Positions 42,761 through 53,192 of a DNA stretch of 64,000 bases are shown one piece after another. The DNA is from Caldifarciminota bacterium SM23_42 (GTDB lineage: Bacteria; Hydrothermota; Tepidihabitantia; SM23-42). The position numbers were made by a program, and so were the translations under genes. How positions within the stretch are numbered: position 1 is the stretch's first letter; each line of letters starts with the position of its first letter. Below the pieces are notes generated by a model that ran no database searches, had not been told where the DNA came from, and worked only from the letters and a program-made list of their open reading frames with translations. The DNA lies in contig LJUJ01000001.1 of the NCBI GenBank assembly GCA_001303785.1, positions 124,001 through 188,000 of the forward strand, written 5' to 3'.

Positions 42761-44257
42761 CATTATTCCCAATGGAAGAATTACTTCCTGCGTCGATATA
42801 CCACCGTGTTGGAAAGTATACTTGAATTCCATTTCATATTCGGTCGGTTTTGTCGGATAAATAAAATAGTAGTCTTCTTTTGCGATTGCAAAACGTACCG
42901 ATGGGTCGTCGCTTGGCAGGCTGATTTCGCCCGGGTTGTTCAATAGCAGAGCGCTTTTCTTATCGACCCTCAATGCAGGACCGTATTTATAGCGCAGGTT
43001 GGGTGAGATTTCACGGCCTCCATAAATGATGGTGGGTCGGCGGACCCTGATGAAACCATGGTCGCTGGTCAGGATCAGGCGTCTGTCCCTTTTCGCAAGG
43101 TTCTTGAAGAGTTCGAAGATGGGTGATATAGGAAACCAGTAGGTAAGTATGTTCAACAGCACACGTTCGTCATCAAGAATGCCCTTAAGGTCACCTCGAC
43201 CAGGAATGGAGTGAATCAGCATGTCAAAGAAGTTGATGACGATGATTACGATATCTGCAGATTCACCCTTTATTTTTTCTATGCTCTTCTCGATTTCTAC
43301 TATCGACGATAATTTGTGAAAAGAGAAATTCATGCGCATATTGTTTCTTTTGAGTTGTTCTGCAACCAGATTTCTCTCGAATCTGTTTTGACCTTTTTCT
43401 TCGTATGTCCAATATTGCGGATATAATTGCACAATCTCCAAGGGCAAGAGCCCGGCGAATATTGCGTTTCTGGAATACGGTGTAGCCGTGGGCAATATTG
43501 AGTAGTAATATTGTGTTGCGATCTCATATACGTCCTTCAAAAACGGGACGAGTTTCATATACTGGTCGAGCCGCATCGAATCGAAGATAATGAAGTAAAC
43601 TGGACCATTCTTCAAAGTTGGAAAGACGACGTTTGGAAAAATCTGATGCGACATGACTGGCCCGCGACCTTTTAAGAAGTTAGAATATTCACTTTCGATG
43701 TACTTTGCGAAACCGGCATTTCCATCTCGCTTCTTCTCCTCATGTATCGCTTTGAGGTCCTTACTCCCGAATTCCATGAGTTTAGTGTCCCAGGACACGG
43801 TATTTCGATAATATTCAATCCACTCTTTGTGATCCGTGGGTTCAGCGATTGCTCTCAATTGGGTTGAATATTCTTCGGCCATCTTTTCTTCAATTATGGA
43901 TCGGCGTTTTAACGTTCGGTTAAGGACCGAGAGTAATTGATTGAAGCTGAATGGTTTCGTTATATAGTCATCGACCCAACCGCCATATGCCTGAGTCATC
44001 AGATTTTCCTCTTCGCTTTTTGTGACCATGACGACGATCTGTTGCGAGTTCTCGCTCTTGATTTTTCTCAGTACTTCCAAACCATCTACCCCCGGCATAA
44101 TCTCATCGAGGAAGATCAGGTCGAATGATTCCTTGTTTGCAGATTTCACCCCGTCCTCGCCGCTCGTCGCGGTCTTCACTTCGTAGCCTTCTTTTTGAAG
44201 CAGATAAATGAAAGGCTTTAAGAGATCAATTTCATCGTCAATCCATAGGATTTTCAT
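42749..44257 (-). CDS. porX: PorX-like response regulator (receiver plus PglZ domain)
   Basis: 502 aa. Receiver domain 1-120 with acidic pocket D7/D8 and phospho-acceptor Asp51 (FLDEIMPG), a helical linker, then a PglZ/alkaline-phosphatase-like domain from about 200 (PVYFIIFDSMRLDQY, ILTSDHGFIR). This exact layout is PorX, the regulator of the type IX secretion system in Bacteroidetes, where PorX has been reported to act on nucleotides. A secreted protein with a T9SS sorting domain lies at 62.9-64 kb. It overlaps the kinase gene (ATGA). Confidence 0.93.
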   Translation of the reverse strand: MKILWIDDEIDLLKPFIYLLQKEGYEVKTATSGEDGVKSANKESFDLIFLDEIMPGVDGLEVLRKIKSENSQQIVVMVTKSEEENLMTQAYGGWVDDYITKPFSFNQLLSVLNRTLKRRSIIEEKMAEEYSTQLRAIAEPTDHKEWIEYYRNTVSWDTKLMEFGSKDLKAIHEEKKRDGNAGFAKYIESEYSNFLKGRGPVMSHQIFPNVVFPTLKNGPVYFIIFDSMRLDQYMKLVPFLKDVYEIATQYYYSILPTATPYSRNAIFAGLLPLEIVQLYPQYWTYEEKGQNRFERNLVAEQLKRNNMRMNFSFHKLSSIVEIEKSIEKIKGESADIVIIVINFFDMLIHSIPGRGDLKGILDDERVLLNILTYWFPISPIFELFKNLAKRDRRLILTSDHGFIRVRRPTIIYGGREISPNLRYKYGPALRVDKKSALLLNNPGEISLPSDDPSVRFAIAKEDYYFIYPTKPTEYEMEFKYTFQHGGISTQEVILPLGIMKPR

Positions 44258-45390
44258 GTCACGACTCCTGGTATGTAGATCTCAAAACAAGTGCCCTTGA
44301 CGCCGGTTGCTCTGAGCGTCAGTTTGCCTTTATGGTACTCTTCGATTATCCTTTTGGTAAGGACGAGTCCTAGACCCCAGCCGTACTTCTTCGTCGTGTA
44401 GCCTGGTTTGAAAATGCTGCTGCTGGTTTTGATACCCTTACCGGTATCAGCGATTTCAATCACCACACCATCTGAGCTATATGTCTTGATAGATATTCCG
44501 CCTGGGTTCGAGCCGATTGCATCAAGACCGTTCTTTAGTATATTTTCCACCGCCCACTCAAGGAGTACATCGTCGAATCTTATGGTGGGTAGTGGTTGGT
44601 AATCTTCGTGGAACTTGATTTGTGCATGCGCGCGCCGCTTCATGTAATTCACCGATTTCTTGATGGTATCAATTGGGTCTTTCTCAACTAGTCTGGGCGG
44701 AAGACCGATGCGTGAGAACTTCTCCAATACTTCACGCATGCGAATCGCGTCTTCCTGGATGCCATCAAAAGTTTCGACATCGATGTTCCCCTTGATTGTC
44801 TCGAGCCACCCGACGAGTGATGATAGGGGTGTTGCAAGCTGATGCGCAGTTTCCTTAGCGAGAGAATTCCATATTTTCTCTTCGATGCTTTTGCGATATA
44901 ACAAATATCCCCAGAAACCGAGGAAAAGGAAGGCAATGAGAAAAACAGTCTCAACGAACGGAAGAATCTGCAACGACCTGGTAAACGGCGAAAGGCCCCA
45001 GTGTACATGTCCTAGTAGGGTCGAATCGGCACCATGCTTGATGACCATAGGGATGGGTTTTTGGACGCGGTCGAGTTTTTCTGCTGCCTTGTATAAGTCT
45101 TGCTCCTTGATATTTTTTGATGAATACGGTGTGCCATCGGCGTCAGTGAGAATCACTGGAAAGTCTATTCTCTTGATTACCATGTCGTAGAATAATTCGA
45201 GCAAGCGTTCTTCGTCGATACTCGGCCCGCGCGCAAATTCTGCAAAGAGCCGCGAGGTCGTTTCTGTTTCTTTCTTTATCCGTTGAATTAAGTAGTTAGA
45301 GTAAATGAAGGTCACGATGCCTATCAAACCGATGCCAATCAGGAAGTATATAACCAGCGCTCTCGAGCTTAACCTGTGTCTCAATATCAT
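44254..45390 (-). CDS. porY: PorY-like sensor histidine kinase
   Basis: 378 aa. Two membrane segments (about 12-30 and 146-165) flank a short periplasmic domain; the dimerisation helix has ETAHQLATPLSSL with the phospho-acceptor His, and the ATPase domain has N box ENILKNGLDAIG, G1 DTGKGI and G2 YGWGLGLVL. Its partner is PorX, encoded next with a 4-nt overlap. The pair with this kinase is known as PorXY in gliding Bacteroidetes. Confidence 0.88.
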   Translation of the reverse strand: MILRHRLSSRALVIYFLIGIGLIGIVTFIYSNYLIQRIKKETETTSRLFAEFARGPSIDEERLLELFYDMVIKRIDFPVILTDADGTPYSSKNIKEQDLYKAAEKLDRVQKPIPMVIKHGADSTLLGHVHWGLSPFTRSLQILPFVETVFLIAFLFLGFWGYLLYRKSIEEKIWNSLAKETAHQLATPLSSLVGWLETIKGNIDVETFDGIQEDAIRMREVLEKFSRIGLPPRLVEKDPIDTIKKSVNYMKRRAHAQIKFHEDYQPLPTIRFDDVLLEWAVENILKNGLDAIGSNPGGISIKTYSSDGVVIEIADTGKGIKTSSSIFKPGYTTKKYGWGLGLVLTKRIIEEYHKGKLTLRATGVKGTCFEIYIPGVVT

Positions 45391-46145
45391 TTTTCTTCTT
45401 TCGGTTGTTTCAATATTGATTTGTTATTGACACGTGCGAATGCGTAATACGCGTCTTGCTTGCCGTAATAAGTATCAATAATGTGCAAGACTTTCCATAT
45501 ATTCGGGTCATCGGGCATTATGTCTTGTCCCAATACTATTTTACTGCCTTTCCATTCGATATCATCAGGTCCGTTAACGAAAAGTAAGGGATGAAATTTG
45601 CGGTATTTTCTTTCGACGGCCTTCAGCTCCTTGCCGTAAAAGTGGAACATATCATGGGCACTTTCATCCTCGATGTTGAAGAATTCATTCAGTGATGCGT
45701 AGCCGTTTTTCATTAGTATGTTGTAATACGGAAAAATCTTGTTGTCGAAGAATGATATACGTCTTTGGAAATTACAGAGATAGGCTAAGGAAATATTTGC
45801 TGGTTTATCTAATTCAATGAGAAAATGAAAATACCTTTCACCTAGCTGCAAACGCACCCTTTTGTAGTCTTCCGAAAAGAGGACGGGGCGGCGTTCATAC
45901 AGGATTATTTCGAATTGCTTGGGTTTTATCAAAGAACGAAGCCATTCCAGGCCTTTCGGCATCAGCAATACTACATTACCGGATTTGCTCAGCCCGAGGA
46001 GAAAAGGAGCTGCTTCGAAAAAGCCTTTCGCATCTCTTGGTAACGAGACAAGGTGCCACGATTTCTTCTTGCTGCCTAATGGTTTGAACGGTTTTCGAAA
46101 TCGCTGCTTCGTTATTTTCAAGTACAAAGACAGTAGAATACTCAC
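45387..46145 (-). CDS. Conserved-looking protein of unknown function
   Basis: 252 aa, no signal peptide. Basic N-terminus, then alternating strands and helices ([43 protein letters not shown]). The latter is faintly like the N-domain of GT-B heptosyltransferases, but there is no nucleotide-sugar site and the length is half that of such enzymes. It overlaps clpX upstream and porY downstream by 4 nt each, so it is translated with them and might belong to the PorXY pathway. I do not recognise the family. Confidence 0.75.
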   Translation of the reverse strand: MSILLSLYLKITKQRFRKPFKPLGSKKKSWHLVSLPRDAKGFFEAAPFLLGLSKSGNVVLLMPKGLEWLRSLIKPKQFEIILYERRPVLFSEDYKRVRLQLGERYFHFLIELDKPANISLAYLCNFQRRISFFDNKIFPYYNILMKNGYASLNEFFNIEDESAHDMFHFYGKELKAVERKYRKFHPLLFVNGPDDIEWKGSKIVLGQDIMPDDPNIWKVLHIIDTYYGKQDAYYAFARVNNKSILKQPKEEK

Positions 46146-47356
46146 TGGGCTTTTCTTCTCTCTCTTTCAACGTAGATTGGCGAAGTTTTCTTTTGCAGGA
46201 CTTCACGGGTTACAATACACTTGACAACGCCTTTGAGATTAGGTAGATGGAACATGATATCAAGCATGTTGTTCTCCATGATCGAGCGCAGCGCTCTGGC
46301 TCCGGTGTTATACTTAAGGGCTTGCTCAGCGATTTCTTGCAGGGCGTCATCGGTGAATTCGAGTTTTACACCTTCAAGCTGGAAATATTTCGCGTATTGC
46401 TTTATGATCGAATTCTTTGGTTTGATGAGAATTTCGATTAACGCCTCCTTCGTCAATTTGTGGAGCGGGGCAACCACCGGAACACGTCCAATGAATTCGG
46501 GGAGTAACCCGTACTTAACCAGGTCGTCGGGTTCTAAAGATTCAATCACACTGTCATAATTGTCTTTTCTGTCTTGTCTCTCACCCAGGAATCCCATGGG
46601 GAAGCTGTTCAGTCTCTTTGATATTAACTGCTCGATACCGGTGAAGGTACCGCCCAGTATGAAAAGGATGTTTGATGTATTGATTCGAATATACTCCTGC
46701 TCGGGATGTTTTCTGCCACCCTGGGGTGGAACGTTTGCCTCGGTTCCCTCGAGTATCTTCAGTAGTGCCTGTTGAACGCCCTCGCCAGAAACGTCACGGG
46801 TTATCGAAGGTGAATCGGCCTTGCGTGTGATTTTGTCGATTTCATCAAGATAGATAATACCGATCTCTGCAGTTTGGACGTTATAATTTGATGCTTGCAG
46901 CAACCGCAGCAGAACATTCTCAACGTCCTCACCAACGTACCCGGCTTCGGTGAGGGGGGTGGCATCCGAGATGGAAAATGGTACATGTAGCAATCTGGCA
47001 AGAGTCTGCGCGATAAGTGTTTTGCCCGTACCCGTAGGCCCGACCAGGAGTATGTTGCTCTTCTGTATTTCCACGTCATTGCTCTTAGTAGTTATTCTCT
47101 TGTAATGATTGTAGACCGCAACCGAGATTGCGATCTTGGCGCGTTCTTGTCCGACGACGTATTGGTCAAGAAAGGACTTTATCTCCACGGGCTTCGGAAG
47201 TACAAAATCGTTCAATTGCGAAAATCCCTCTTCGTCGTTTACTATACTCCCACACAATTTTATACACTCGTCACAGATGTATGCTTTATTGCCGCGGAAA
47301 ACTCTCTTGACCGCAGATTTAGGACGCTGACAAAAGGAACAGACGATTCTGGGCAT
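46142..47356 (-). CDS. clpX: ATP-dependent protease unfoldase ClpX
   Basis: 404 aa. N-terminal C4 zinc finger ([15 protein letters not shown]), Walker A GPTGTGKT, Walker [11 protein letters not shown] and the ClpX-specific [23 protein letters not shown] region. It feeds substrates to ClpP encoded immediately upstream; the two share one base (TAATG). Complete length. Confidence 0.97.
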   Translation of the reverse strand: MPRIVCSFCQRPKSAVKRVFRGNKAYICDECIKLCGSIVNDEEGFSQLNDFVLPKPVEIKSFLDQYVVGQERAKIAISVAVYNHYKRITTKSNDVEIQKSNILLVGPTGTGKTLIAQTLARLLHVPFSISDATPLTEAGYVGEDVENVLLRLLQASNYNVQTAEIGIIYLDEIDKITRKADSPSITRDVSGEGVQQALLKILEGTEANVPPQGGRKHPEQEYIRINTSNILFILGGTFTGIEQLISKRLNSFPMGFLGERQDRKDNYDSVIESLEPDDLVKYGLLPEFIGRVPVVAPLHKLTKEALIEILIKPKNSIIKQYAKYFQLEGVKLEFTDDALQEIAEQALKYNTGARALRSIMENNMLDIMFHLPNLKGVVKCIVTREVLQKKTSPIYVERERRKAQ

Positions 47357-47943
47357 TATTCTTTGCCTTTTTCGAGAATCTCGTCAACCAATCCGTATTT
47401 CTTGGCTTCCATTGCAGACATGAAGTAATTACGATCGGTATCTTTGCCGATCTTGTCTTGCGACTGCCCCGTGTGTTTTGCGAACAACTTGTTTAATACT
47501 TCTCTGATTGTCAAAACCTCTTTGGCGTGAATGGCGATGTCTGAAGCTTGACCCTGAAAGGCTCCTTCTGGTTGGTGTATCATTACCCGGGCATGCGGCA
47601 ATGCGTAGCGCTTACCGGTGGCTCCTGCGGCAAGGAGTAATGCCGCCATACTTGCTGCCATGCCGATACAGATTGTTGAAACAGGAGGTTTCACAAACTG
47701 CATTGTATCGTAGACTGCTAACCCTGATGATACAATACCACCCGGTGAATTGATGTAGAGATTGATGTCCTTGGACGCGTCTTCAGCTGCTAAGAAAAGC
47801 AGCTGGGCCATCACCAAGTTTGCGACATTATCGTCAATTGGAGTCCCGATGAAAATGATCCTTTCTTTAAGGAGTCGGGAATATATGTCATAGGCACGCT
47901 CACCACGGCCGGTCTGTTCAATGACGAACGGGACGGGTATCAT
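47356..47943 (-). CDS. clpP: ATP-dependent Clp protease proteolytic subunit ClpP
   Basis: 195 aa. Catalytic triad Ser98 (GMAASMAA), His123 (VMIHQPEG) and Asp168 (GKDTDRN). AAAGGAGG precedes the ATG, and the gene overlaps the end of tig by 26 nt. In the order tig-clpP-clpX, as in many bacteria. Confidence 0.97.
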   Translation of the reverse strand: MIPVPFVIEQTGRGERAYDIYSRLLKERIIFIGTPIDDNVANLVMAQLLFLAAEDASKDINLYINSPGGIVSSGLAVYDTMQFVKPPVSTICIGMAASMAALLLAAGATGKRYALPHARVMIHQPEGAFQGQASDIAIHAKEVLTIREVLNKLFAKHTGQSQDKIGKDTDRNYFMSAMEAKKYGLVDEILEKGKE

Positions 47944-49129
47944 TGGCTACCTCCTTTGGTGAAATTATGCGACTTTTTTCGTTGATTTTGGCATGCTTGT
48001 AGAGAAAGTCGATGGTCTTTTCTCTATTTAGAATATTGCCAAGATAGTCAATAACCTCACTGCGATTCTGGTTATTCAGCTTGATTCCCATTTTTGAAAC
48101 AAAATCCATTACCTCTGATTCTACCACTCGGAGATTTTCTTTCTTGGCGATTTTACTCAGTATAAGATTGAACCGAACACGCTTCTCGGCAATATGCCAG
48201 AATCTCTCTTTATTAGACTCAGAATCGGGTAATTCATACTCCTTGAGCATTTTCTCATACTCTTTTTGGATGAGTGCTCCGGGCGTCTTAAACCGTATTC
48301 TCTCGAGCAAGACTTCTGATAATGATTCTTTCAGCTCCTCTTCGATTCTATTCTCTTCCTGTTTTTTGATATTTTCCAACAGTTTCTCCTGCAGTTCCTT
48401 CACACTACTCATCTTGAGATTCTTAGCGAAATCATCGTCTACTTGAGGCAGGTTCTTTTCCTCAATCTTCCGTATCGATAGTTTGTACTGGACATCATTT
48501 AGTTTGACTTGCTTTTTATCTGATTTCTTAATGCCGACTAGAGCCCGATTCAACTCATCCGGCAATGTGCGATCGCCGATCTTGACCTTGCGGTTCTTCT
48601 CTTTTTCTGTTTTCCCATTTTTCTGTATTTCAATATCTAGCGTCACAAAATCATCGATTACTGCCGGTCGGTCAACCTCCTTGATCTCGGCGTGCTGCTC
48701 GCGTAACACATTCATACCCTGTTCAAGTAGGAAATCGTCAGGCACTGGCGGTTCTTTAAATATCTCAATATTGACATAGTTATCTACTTCAAATTCAGGG
48801 ATTACTTCAAAGCGAAGGCGGAATCGGATAGCGTCACCCTCCTCTATTTTCAGTAGCTCGGCCTGAGAAGCTGGTTGCCACTGCTTCTCTTCAAGTAATG
48901 CCAAGTAGGATTTCTTCACGAGGCTGTCCATTGCTCGTACCTTCAGACTATCTTGGTACTTCCTCCTGACCAAAGCTCGAGGTACGCGCCCCTTTCTGAA
49001 GCCGTCTAGTTTTATTTCCCCACGTAGCTTGTCGGTTTCTTCGTCGATCAGCTTCTCGAGTTCAGAACGTGCAACCGTTATTTCGATCTCTTTCTCAGTA
49101 TCGTTATCTTTTGAGACATTGTACTCCAA
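47918..49129 (-). CDS. tig: Trigger factor
   Basis: 403 aa from TTG 49129. Ribosome-bound chaperone with N-terminal ribosome-binding domain including [16 protein letters not shown] (the GFRxGxxP signature), a reduced FKBP-like middle domain (about 145-220, shorter than usual) and the helical C-terminal domain. The TTG lies 7 nt after GAGGAG. An open frame extends further upstream but only by running through tRNA-Leu, so that N-terminus is false. Confidence 0.93.
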   Translation of the reverse strand: MEYNVSKDNDTEKEIEITVARSELEKLIDEETDKLRGEIKLDGFRKGRVPRALVRRKYQDSLKVRAMDSLVKKSYLALLEEKQWQPASQAELLKIEEGDAIRFRLRFEVIPEFEVDNYVNIEIFKEPPVPDDFLLEQGMNVLREQHAEIKEVDRPAVIDDFVTLDIEIQKNGKTEKEKNRKVKIGDRTLPDELNRALVGIKKSDKKQVKLNDVQYKLSIRKIEEKNLPQVDDDFAKNLKMSSVKELQEKLLENIKKQEENRIEEELKESLSEVLLERIRFKTPGALIQKEYEKMLKEYELPDSESNKERFWHIAEKRVRFNLILSKIAKKENLRVVESEVMDFVSKMGIKLNNQNRSEVIDYLGNILNREKTIDFLYKHAKINEKSRIISPKEVANDTRPVRH

Positions 49130-49144
49130 GATTTTTCTCCTCAA

Positions 49145-49230
49145 TGGTGCGAGGAGGGGGATTTGAACCCCCATCCCTGAGCGGGGCTGGATCCTAAATC
49201 CAGTGCGTCTGCCAATTCCGCCATCCTCGC
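49145..49230 (-). tRNA. tRNA-Leu (anticodon TAG)
   Basis: 86 nt including an encoded CCA. Acceptor GCGAGGA with TCCTCGC, anticodon arm CTGGA-TTTAGGA-TCCAG, long class II variable arm (CCCCGCTCAGGGATGGGG), T arm with GTTCAAATC. It is followed 15 nt later by the tig start, and no promoter or terminator lies between, so tRNA and mRNA share a transcript that is cut apart. Confidence 0.95.
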
Positions 49231-49260
49231 AAACGTAAATTTTGCAATGACTCTACAGTC

Positions 49261-49288
49261 ATTATAGTCTAAAACCTATAGTTGTCAA
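49261..49288 (-). promoter_or_regulatory. Promoter of tRNA-Leu-tig-clpPX-porYX
   Basis: TTGACA (49288-49283), 16-bp spacer, TATAAT (49266-49261), about 25 nt before the tRNA. Confidence 0.85.
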
Positions 49289-49358
49289 GTTATCCAGGGT
49301 CAAAGCGGATAACTGCGCAATTTTACCCGTTACTTTCTTGCGTTTTTGCTACTCGCGC

Positions 49359-50270
49359 TTATTGGATGGTGATACTGAATCTTTTAGGAACGGAGTGAGT
49401 CGGTTTGATGTATTCGGGCAGAATTATCTCTGCCGGAAGGTTGTAGTATCCGGCGGACAGTTCGGTCAATTTTATGCGGACTTCAATGTCACGCGTGGAT
49501 AAGTCCTTGATTCGATTGGATGAACCCTCCACAATCAAGGTATCGAGCTTGTTCTTGTCGACTCGGACCCTCTGGTCGGGCAAATATATTAGTATCAACG
49601 GGACATTAGTCAATACTCTCCGTGTGGTCGTATCGATATCGACTCGGACCCTCACCTTTTGTTTCGTCAGACTGAAAAGCGACGAAGATATCTCTAATCT
49701 CAATTCACGCTCAAAAGATGAACTTTTGTTTCTTACACTCAATGATTCAGTGGTGAGTTCATTAATATTGTCGAGCATTTTCTTCGGTCCAACGACGCGA
49801 ATAGTATCTAATGACAAGACTGCGCTAATCGCATAGCCTGGCTTGAGTGAGTCCTTGATGGGCACTCTTATACGCATCTGTTTTTCATCTTTTTTATCTA
49901 TGGATACGGTGAACGTCGGTACACTAAAATCAATCTTTAAAGGTCCATAGGCTATCGGTATCCTGAGATCCTTTGCCGGAACATTATTCTTGCCGATTTC
50001 AAGCTGCTTGAGGTCGCATTGTGCTCGGGGTGGTGCTGCCCAGATACCAAAAAGCGCACCGCCGCGACCTGAGAATGTAGCGTCAATGTTGGCGACCGAA
50101 TCAACAATAATTAAAGAATCTGCCAGATTTGTGTAGACTATTCTAATATTCTTCTCGTACGTATAGTTGTTGCCAATAGCTACGTAGACCCAGAGACAAA
50201 AGGCAAAGACGATCGCGAAGACTTTTCTGATTGGATCATGAGTGACGAAGGTTAAAATTTCTTTCAACAT
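49359..50270 (-). CDS. YbbR-domain protein (CdaR-like)
   Basis: 303 aa. One N-terminal membrane helix (about 15-33, RKVFAIVFAFCLWVYVA) followed by three to four YbbR repeats of about 80 residues (for example VRVVGPKKMLDNINELTTESL, a typical YbbR end). In Firmicutes CdaR regulates the cyclic-di-AMP cyclase CdaA, which is normally adjacent; no cyclase is seen here. The ATG lies 7 nt after a TATAAT, suggesting a leaderless mRNA. Confidence 0.88.
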   Translation of the reverse strand: MLKEILTFVTHDPIRKVFAIVFAFCLWVYVAIGNNYTYEKNIRIVYTNLADSLIIVDSVANIDATFSGRGGALFGIWAAPPRAQCDLKQLEIGKNNVPAKDLRIPIAYGPLKIDFSVPTFTVSIDKKDEKQMRIRVPIKDSLKPGYAISAVLSLDTIRVVGPKKMLDNINELTTESLSVRNKSSSFERELRLEISSSLFSLTKQKVRVRVDIDTTTRRVLTNVPLILIYLPDQRVRVDKNKLDTLIVEGSSNRIKDLSTRDIEVRIKLTELSAGYYNLPAEIILPEYIKPTHSVPKRFSITIQ

Positions 50271-50277
50271 CTGTTCA

Positions 50278-50305
50278 ATTATACATACACATCAGGAATA
50301 ATCAA
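50278..50305 (-). promoter_or_regulatory. Promoter of the YbbR gene (leaderless)
   Basis: TTGATT (50305-50300), 16-bp spacer, TATAAT (50283-50278), 7 nt to ATG. Confidence 0.7.
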
Positions 50306-50340
50306 GTTTCAGATTGCAAATGTCGGGTAGATATTCTGGG

Positions 50341-51612
50341 TTAAGTCCAGAACACCCAGATGAATAGTGCACCCGCCGCGACGGCGAATAAGGTAAAGGG
50401 CAGGCCGGTTTTTATGAAATCAGAGAACCCGACGTCGTAACCCTGTTTCTTCAGCAATCCGACGCCGACGATATTCGCGGATGCCCCGATTGGTGTGATA
50501 TTGCCGCCCACAGTTGTTCCGATTATTGTTCCAAACATGAGCAGATATACTGGATATCCATACGATGAGGCGAGCATCGGTATAATACCGGCCATTGCCG
50601 TGAAATACGGTACGTTATCCACAAAGGCGGAGATGAATACTGAAAATGTTACCAATATGAGGTAGGTTACAACCAGATTCCCCGAGGTTAATCGACCCAC
50701 GGCGTGGGCGAGGACCGTCGTCGTCTCAGTTTCGGTCAACGAGCCAACGATTACGAAAATGGCCGCCAAAAAGAGCAGCGTTTCCCAATCCATATCCTTG
50801 ACGGCATGGAAGGTCTTGACCTTGCTTGTAAAATAACTCCAGATGATGCCGATGATGCCAAAAATCAAACAGACAAGGCCTCCAAGGTAATCCATGAAGC
50901 CACCGAAGAACGAGGCAGTGGCAAGGGCAAGGATCAATCCAAGGAGCAATAATCCTGGAAACAAACTGACGATCTTCTCGGGCATTATGCGTTGGATTGG
51001 CTCTGTGTGTTTCCGATTAATGTAATATAAAACAACGAGTGAAATAATTGCCGCGAACTCGACGGCGAAAAAAAGACTTGGTTTTCCCTGGTATACGAAG
51101 AAATCATTGAATGTCATACGCGTGTAACTTGCCAAAATCATGCTGGGCGGGTCTCCGACTAACGTTGCGGTGCCTTGGAGATTCGAAGAGAGGCATATGC
51201 CTAAAATGAAGGGCACCGGCGAGACTTTTAACTTACGTGAAACCTCAAACGCTATGGGGGCAACTATTAATACTGTAGCTACGTTCTCGACAAATGCCGA
51301 AATTATGCCGCTGAATGCCGAGAGCCAAATTATCGCCCAAACGAGATTTTTCGAGCGGTCGATGATTATCTCGGCGATGTAGGCCGGTATTCTTGAGTAT
51401 ATGAAAAGTTCCGCAACAACGAGGCTACCCCAGAATATACCCAAAATATTCCAATTTATGTACTGCAATGATTTAAATGGGGCAAGAATACCGAAGAGTA
51501 GCATGCATCCAACGCCGCCCCAGGCAATGATGAATTTGTATCGATGAAACGCGATTATCGAAACATATGTGATGATGAATATGACTAGACAGATTATCTG
51601 CTCAGTAGCCAT
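50341..51612 (-). CDS. ArsB/NhaD/SLC13-type ion transporter
   Basis: 423 aa, about 11 membrane segments. The IT-superfamily pattern is clear: GTATLVGDPPSMILASYTRM in the first half and TVGGNITPIGASANIVGVG in the second, with FVENVATVLIVAP and FVDNVPYFTAMAGI as the paired hairpin motifs. Members export arsenite or exchange Na+/H+ or carry anions; which is unknown. Lies 7 nt after argF on the same strand. Confidence 0.88.
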   Translation of the reverse strand: MATEQIICLVIFIITYVSIIAFHRYKFIIAWGGVGCMLLFGILAPFKSLQYINWNILGIFWGSLVVAELFIYSRIPAYIAEIIIDRSKNLVWAIIWLSAFSGIISAFVENVATVLIVAPIAFEVSRKLKVSPVPFILGICLSSNLQGTATLVGDPPSMILASYTRMTFNDFFVYQGKPSLFFAVEFAAIISLVVLYYINRKHTEPIQRIMPEKIVSLFPGLLLLGLILALATASFFGGFMDYLGGLVCLIFGIIGIIWSYFTSKVKTFHAVKDMDWETLLFLAAIFVIVGSLTETETTTVLAHAVGRLTSGNLVVTYLILVTFSVFISAFVDNVPYFTAMAGIIPMLASSYGYPVYLLMFGTIIGTTVGGNITPIGASANIVGVGLLKKQGYDVGFSDFIKTGLPFTLFAVAAGALFIWVFWT

Positions 51613-51619
51613 CTAGTGA

Positions 51620-52522
51620 TTAGCCGTGTTGACTGAGCCAGACTAATATGCCCTTTTGTACATGCAATCGGTTTTCCGCTTCATCGAGGACTATCGATCG
51701 GGGTCCGTCAATTACGTTATCGGTGATTTCTTCACCACGGTGGGCTGGCAAGCAATGCATGATTAAATAGTCCTTCTTTGCGTGTTCAAGCAACTCTGAA
51801 TTGATTTGAAAGGGTGCAAAGGCTTGCTTCCTCTTGTCGGCTTCTTGCTCTTGCCCCATGGATGCCCAAACATCGGTATATATGATGTCGGCATCAGCAA
51901 CGGCTTCGTGCGGATCGTACATTAGGTTCACGTTCTTTGCCCGTTCAACGTAATCCTTGTTAGGCTCGTAGCCGGCTGGTGTCGCAATATTGAATCTGTA
52001 ATCCAGTATATCAGAGGCCGCGACAAAGGAATTGCATACATTATTGCCATCCCCGACATAGGTTATTATTAGGTTTTCCAAGGTGTTCTTTTTTTCCACT
52101 ATCGTGTACAGATCAGCCAAGATCTGACATGGGTGTTCCAAATCGGATAGGCCATTAATGACTGGTATTGTGGCGTTTTCCGCTAAATCTTCAACTGTTT
52201 TGTGATCAAAGACTCGAGCCATGATTAAATCAACCCATCTTGATAGGTTGCGCGCAGCATCGGGTACTGTTTCACGCTTGCCTAGTTGGATATCTGCCGG
52301 TGCGAGGTATATCGCATGCCCACCCAGCTGTGTCATGCCTGTTTCAAAGGTGACCCGTGTTCTGAGTGATGGTTTTTCGAAGACCATGGCTAAGGTTTTG
52401 TCCTTCAATATCTTGTGGTCGATGCCCTTTTTCTGTGACTCCTTGATTTTTCCGGTCAGCTCGAATATTTCGGTTATTTCGTTCTTGGTCAAGTCAGATA
52501 TTGTTACAAAATCTCTTTTCAT
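51620..52522 (-). CDS. argF: Ornithine carbamoyltransferase
   Basis: 300 aa. Makes citrulline from ornithine and carbamoyl phosphate. Carbamoyl-phosphate motif PSLRTRVTFE, DLEHPCQILADL, and the ornithine-side MHCLPAHRG are intact. GGAGG precedes the ATG. No other arginine genes nearby; the gene is first in a unit with the transporter. Confidence 0.95.
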   Translation of the reverse strand: MKRDFVTISDLTKNEITEIFELTGKIKESQKKGIDHKILKDKTLAMVFEKPSLRTRVTFETGMTQLGGHAIYLAPADIQLGKRETVPDAARNLSRWVDLIMARVFDHKTVEDLAENATIPVINGLSDLEHPCQILADLYTIVEKKNTLENLIITYVGDGNNVCNSFVAASDILDYRFNIATPAGYEPNKDYVERAKNVNLMYDPHEAVADADIIYTDVWASMGQEQEADKRKQAFAPFQINSELLEHAKKDYLIMHCLPAHRGEEITDNVIDGPRSIVLDEAENRLHVQKGILVWLSQHG

Positions 52523-52538
52523 TTTGCCTCCGCGGTTA

Positions 52539-52566
52539 ATATTAGTGATTTTACCGATGAAGTCAA
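52539..52566 (-). promoter_or_regulatory. Promoter of argF
   Basis: TTGACT (52566-52561), 16-bp spacer, TAATAT (52544-52539). Confidence 0.6.
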
Positions 52567-52583
52567 TGTGTTAGGATTTTTCC

Positions 52584-53153
52584 CTATCCGCCGGGCGTGA
52601 GTCGTTTGCCGACATACATGGCGCGGCCAATGCTTTTGCCTAATTTCCAGTAACAGTTGTCGTACATCGAGTATAGGATTGGTTTGATTTTCGTAACATC
52701 TGGATGCTCGTGGGTAAGGATCTCTCTGTCACCGTATGTCGTAACGATCTCACCAAAAAAGACCTCATGTGTGGCAAATTCGACAGTCCTGAGCAGTTTG
52801 CATTCAAGGGTGAGTGGGCATTCCTTAATCATGGGTGCGCTTTCCAGTTCACCGTAAAAAAGCCTGAAGACCTTGGATTTGTCTTGATCATGTCCAGAGA
52901 CCATACTACAATAGTCGGTTGCTTCAAGTAAATCTGTTGACGGGACATTAACGCTGAATGTTTTGTTTTCATGAATGCCTTTGTTTGTGTAATGTCCCTT
53001 GTTCAGCACGACGGCGATTGTCGGCGGCTCGAAATTGACCATACTGAACCAAACGATAGTCAGGAAATTAGGTTTGTCTTGAACATGCGCACCCAATATT
53101 ATGACAGGCATAGGGTACAGTGGGATTCTAGAGGTGATTTTTGTTTTTGGCAT
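52584..53153 (-). CDS. Flavin reductase-like FMN-binding protein
   Basis: 189 aa. Split-barrel flavoprotein of the DIM6/NTAB (flavin reductase-like) family: PMPVIILGAHVQDKPNFLTIVW, PPTIAVVLNKGHYTNKGI, and KTFSVNVPSTDLLEATDY are family-typical. In anaerobes such proteins often serve as FMN electron carriers. ATG 53153 follows AAGGAGG by 7 nt; an ATG at 53171 overlaps the Shine-Dalgarno and is rejected. Confidence 0.88.
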   Translation of the reverse strand: MPKTKITSRIPLYPMPVIILGAHVQDKPNFLTIVWFSMVNFEPPTIAVVLNKGHYTNKGIHENKTFSVNVPSTDLLEATDYCSMVSGHDQDKSKVFRLFYGELESAPMIKECPLTLECKLLRTVEFATHEVFFGEIVTTYGDREILTHEHPDVTKIKPILYSMYDNCYWKLGKSIGRAMYVGKRLTPGG

Positions 53154-53192
53154 ATCGTAACCTCCTTGCATTGATTAGTATTGATTATCATC

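Noticed and set aside
42749-44257. PglZ domain read as part of a phage-defence (BREX/Pgl) system
   Set aside because: The receiver-PglZ arrangement next to a histidine kinase is PorX, and no pglX, brxC or related gene is present.
49130-49174. Extended N-terminus of trigger factor
   Set aside because: The extension is encoded by the tRNA-Leu 3' half. A TTG with a good ribosome-binding site at 49129 gives the normal trigger-factor start.
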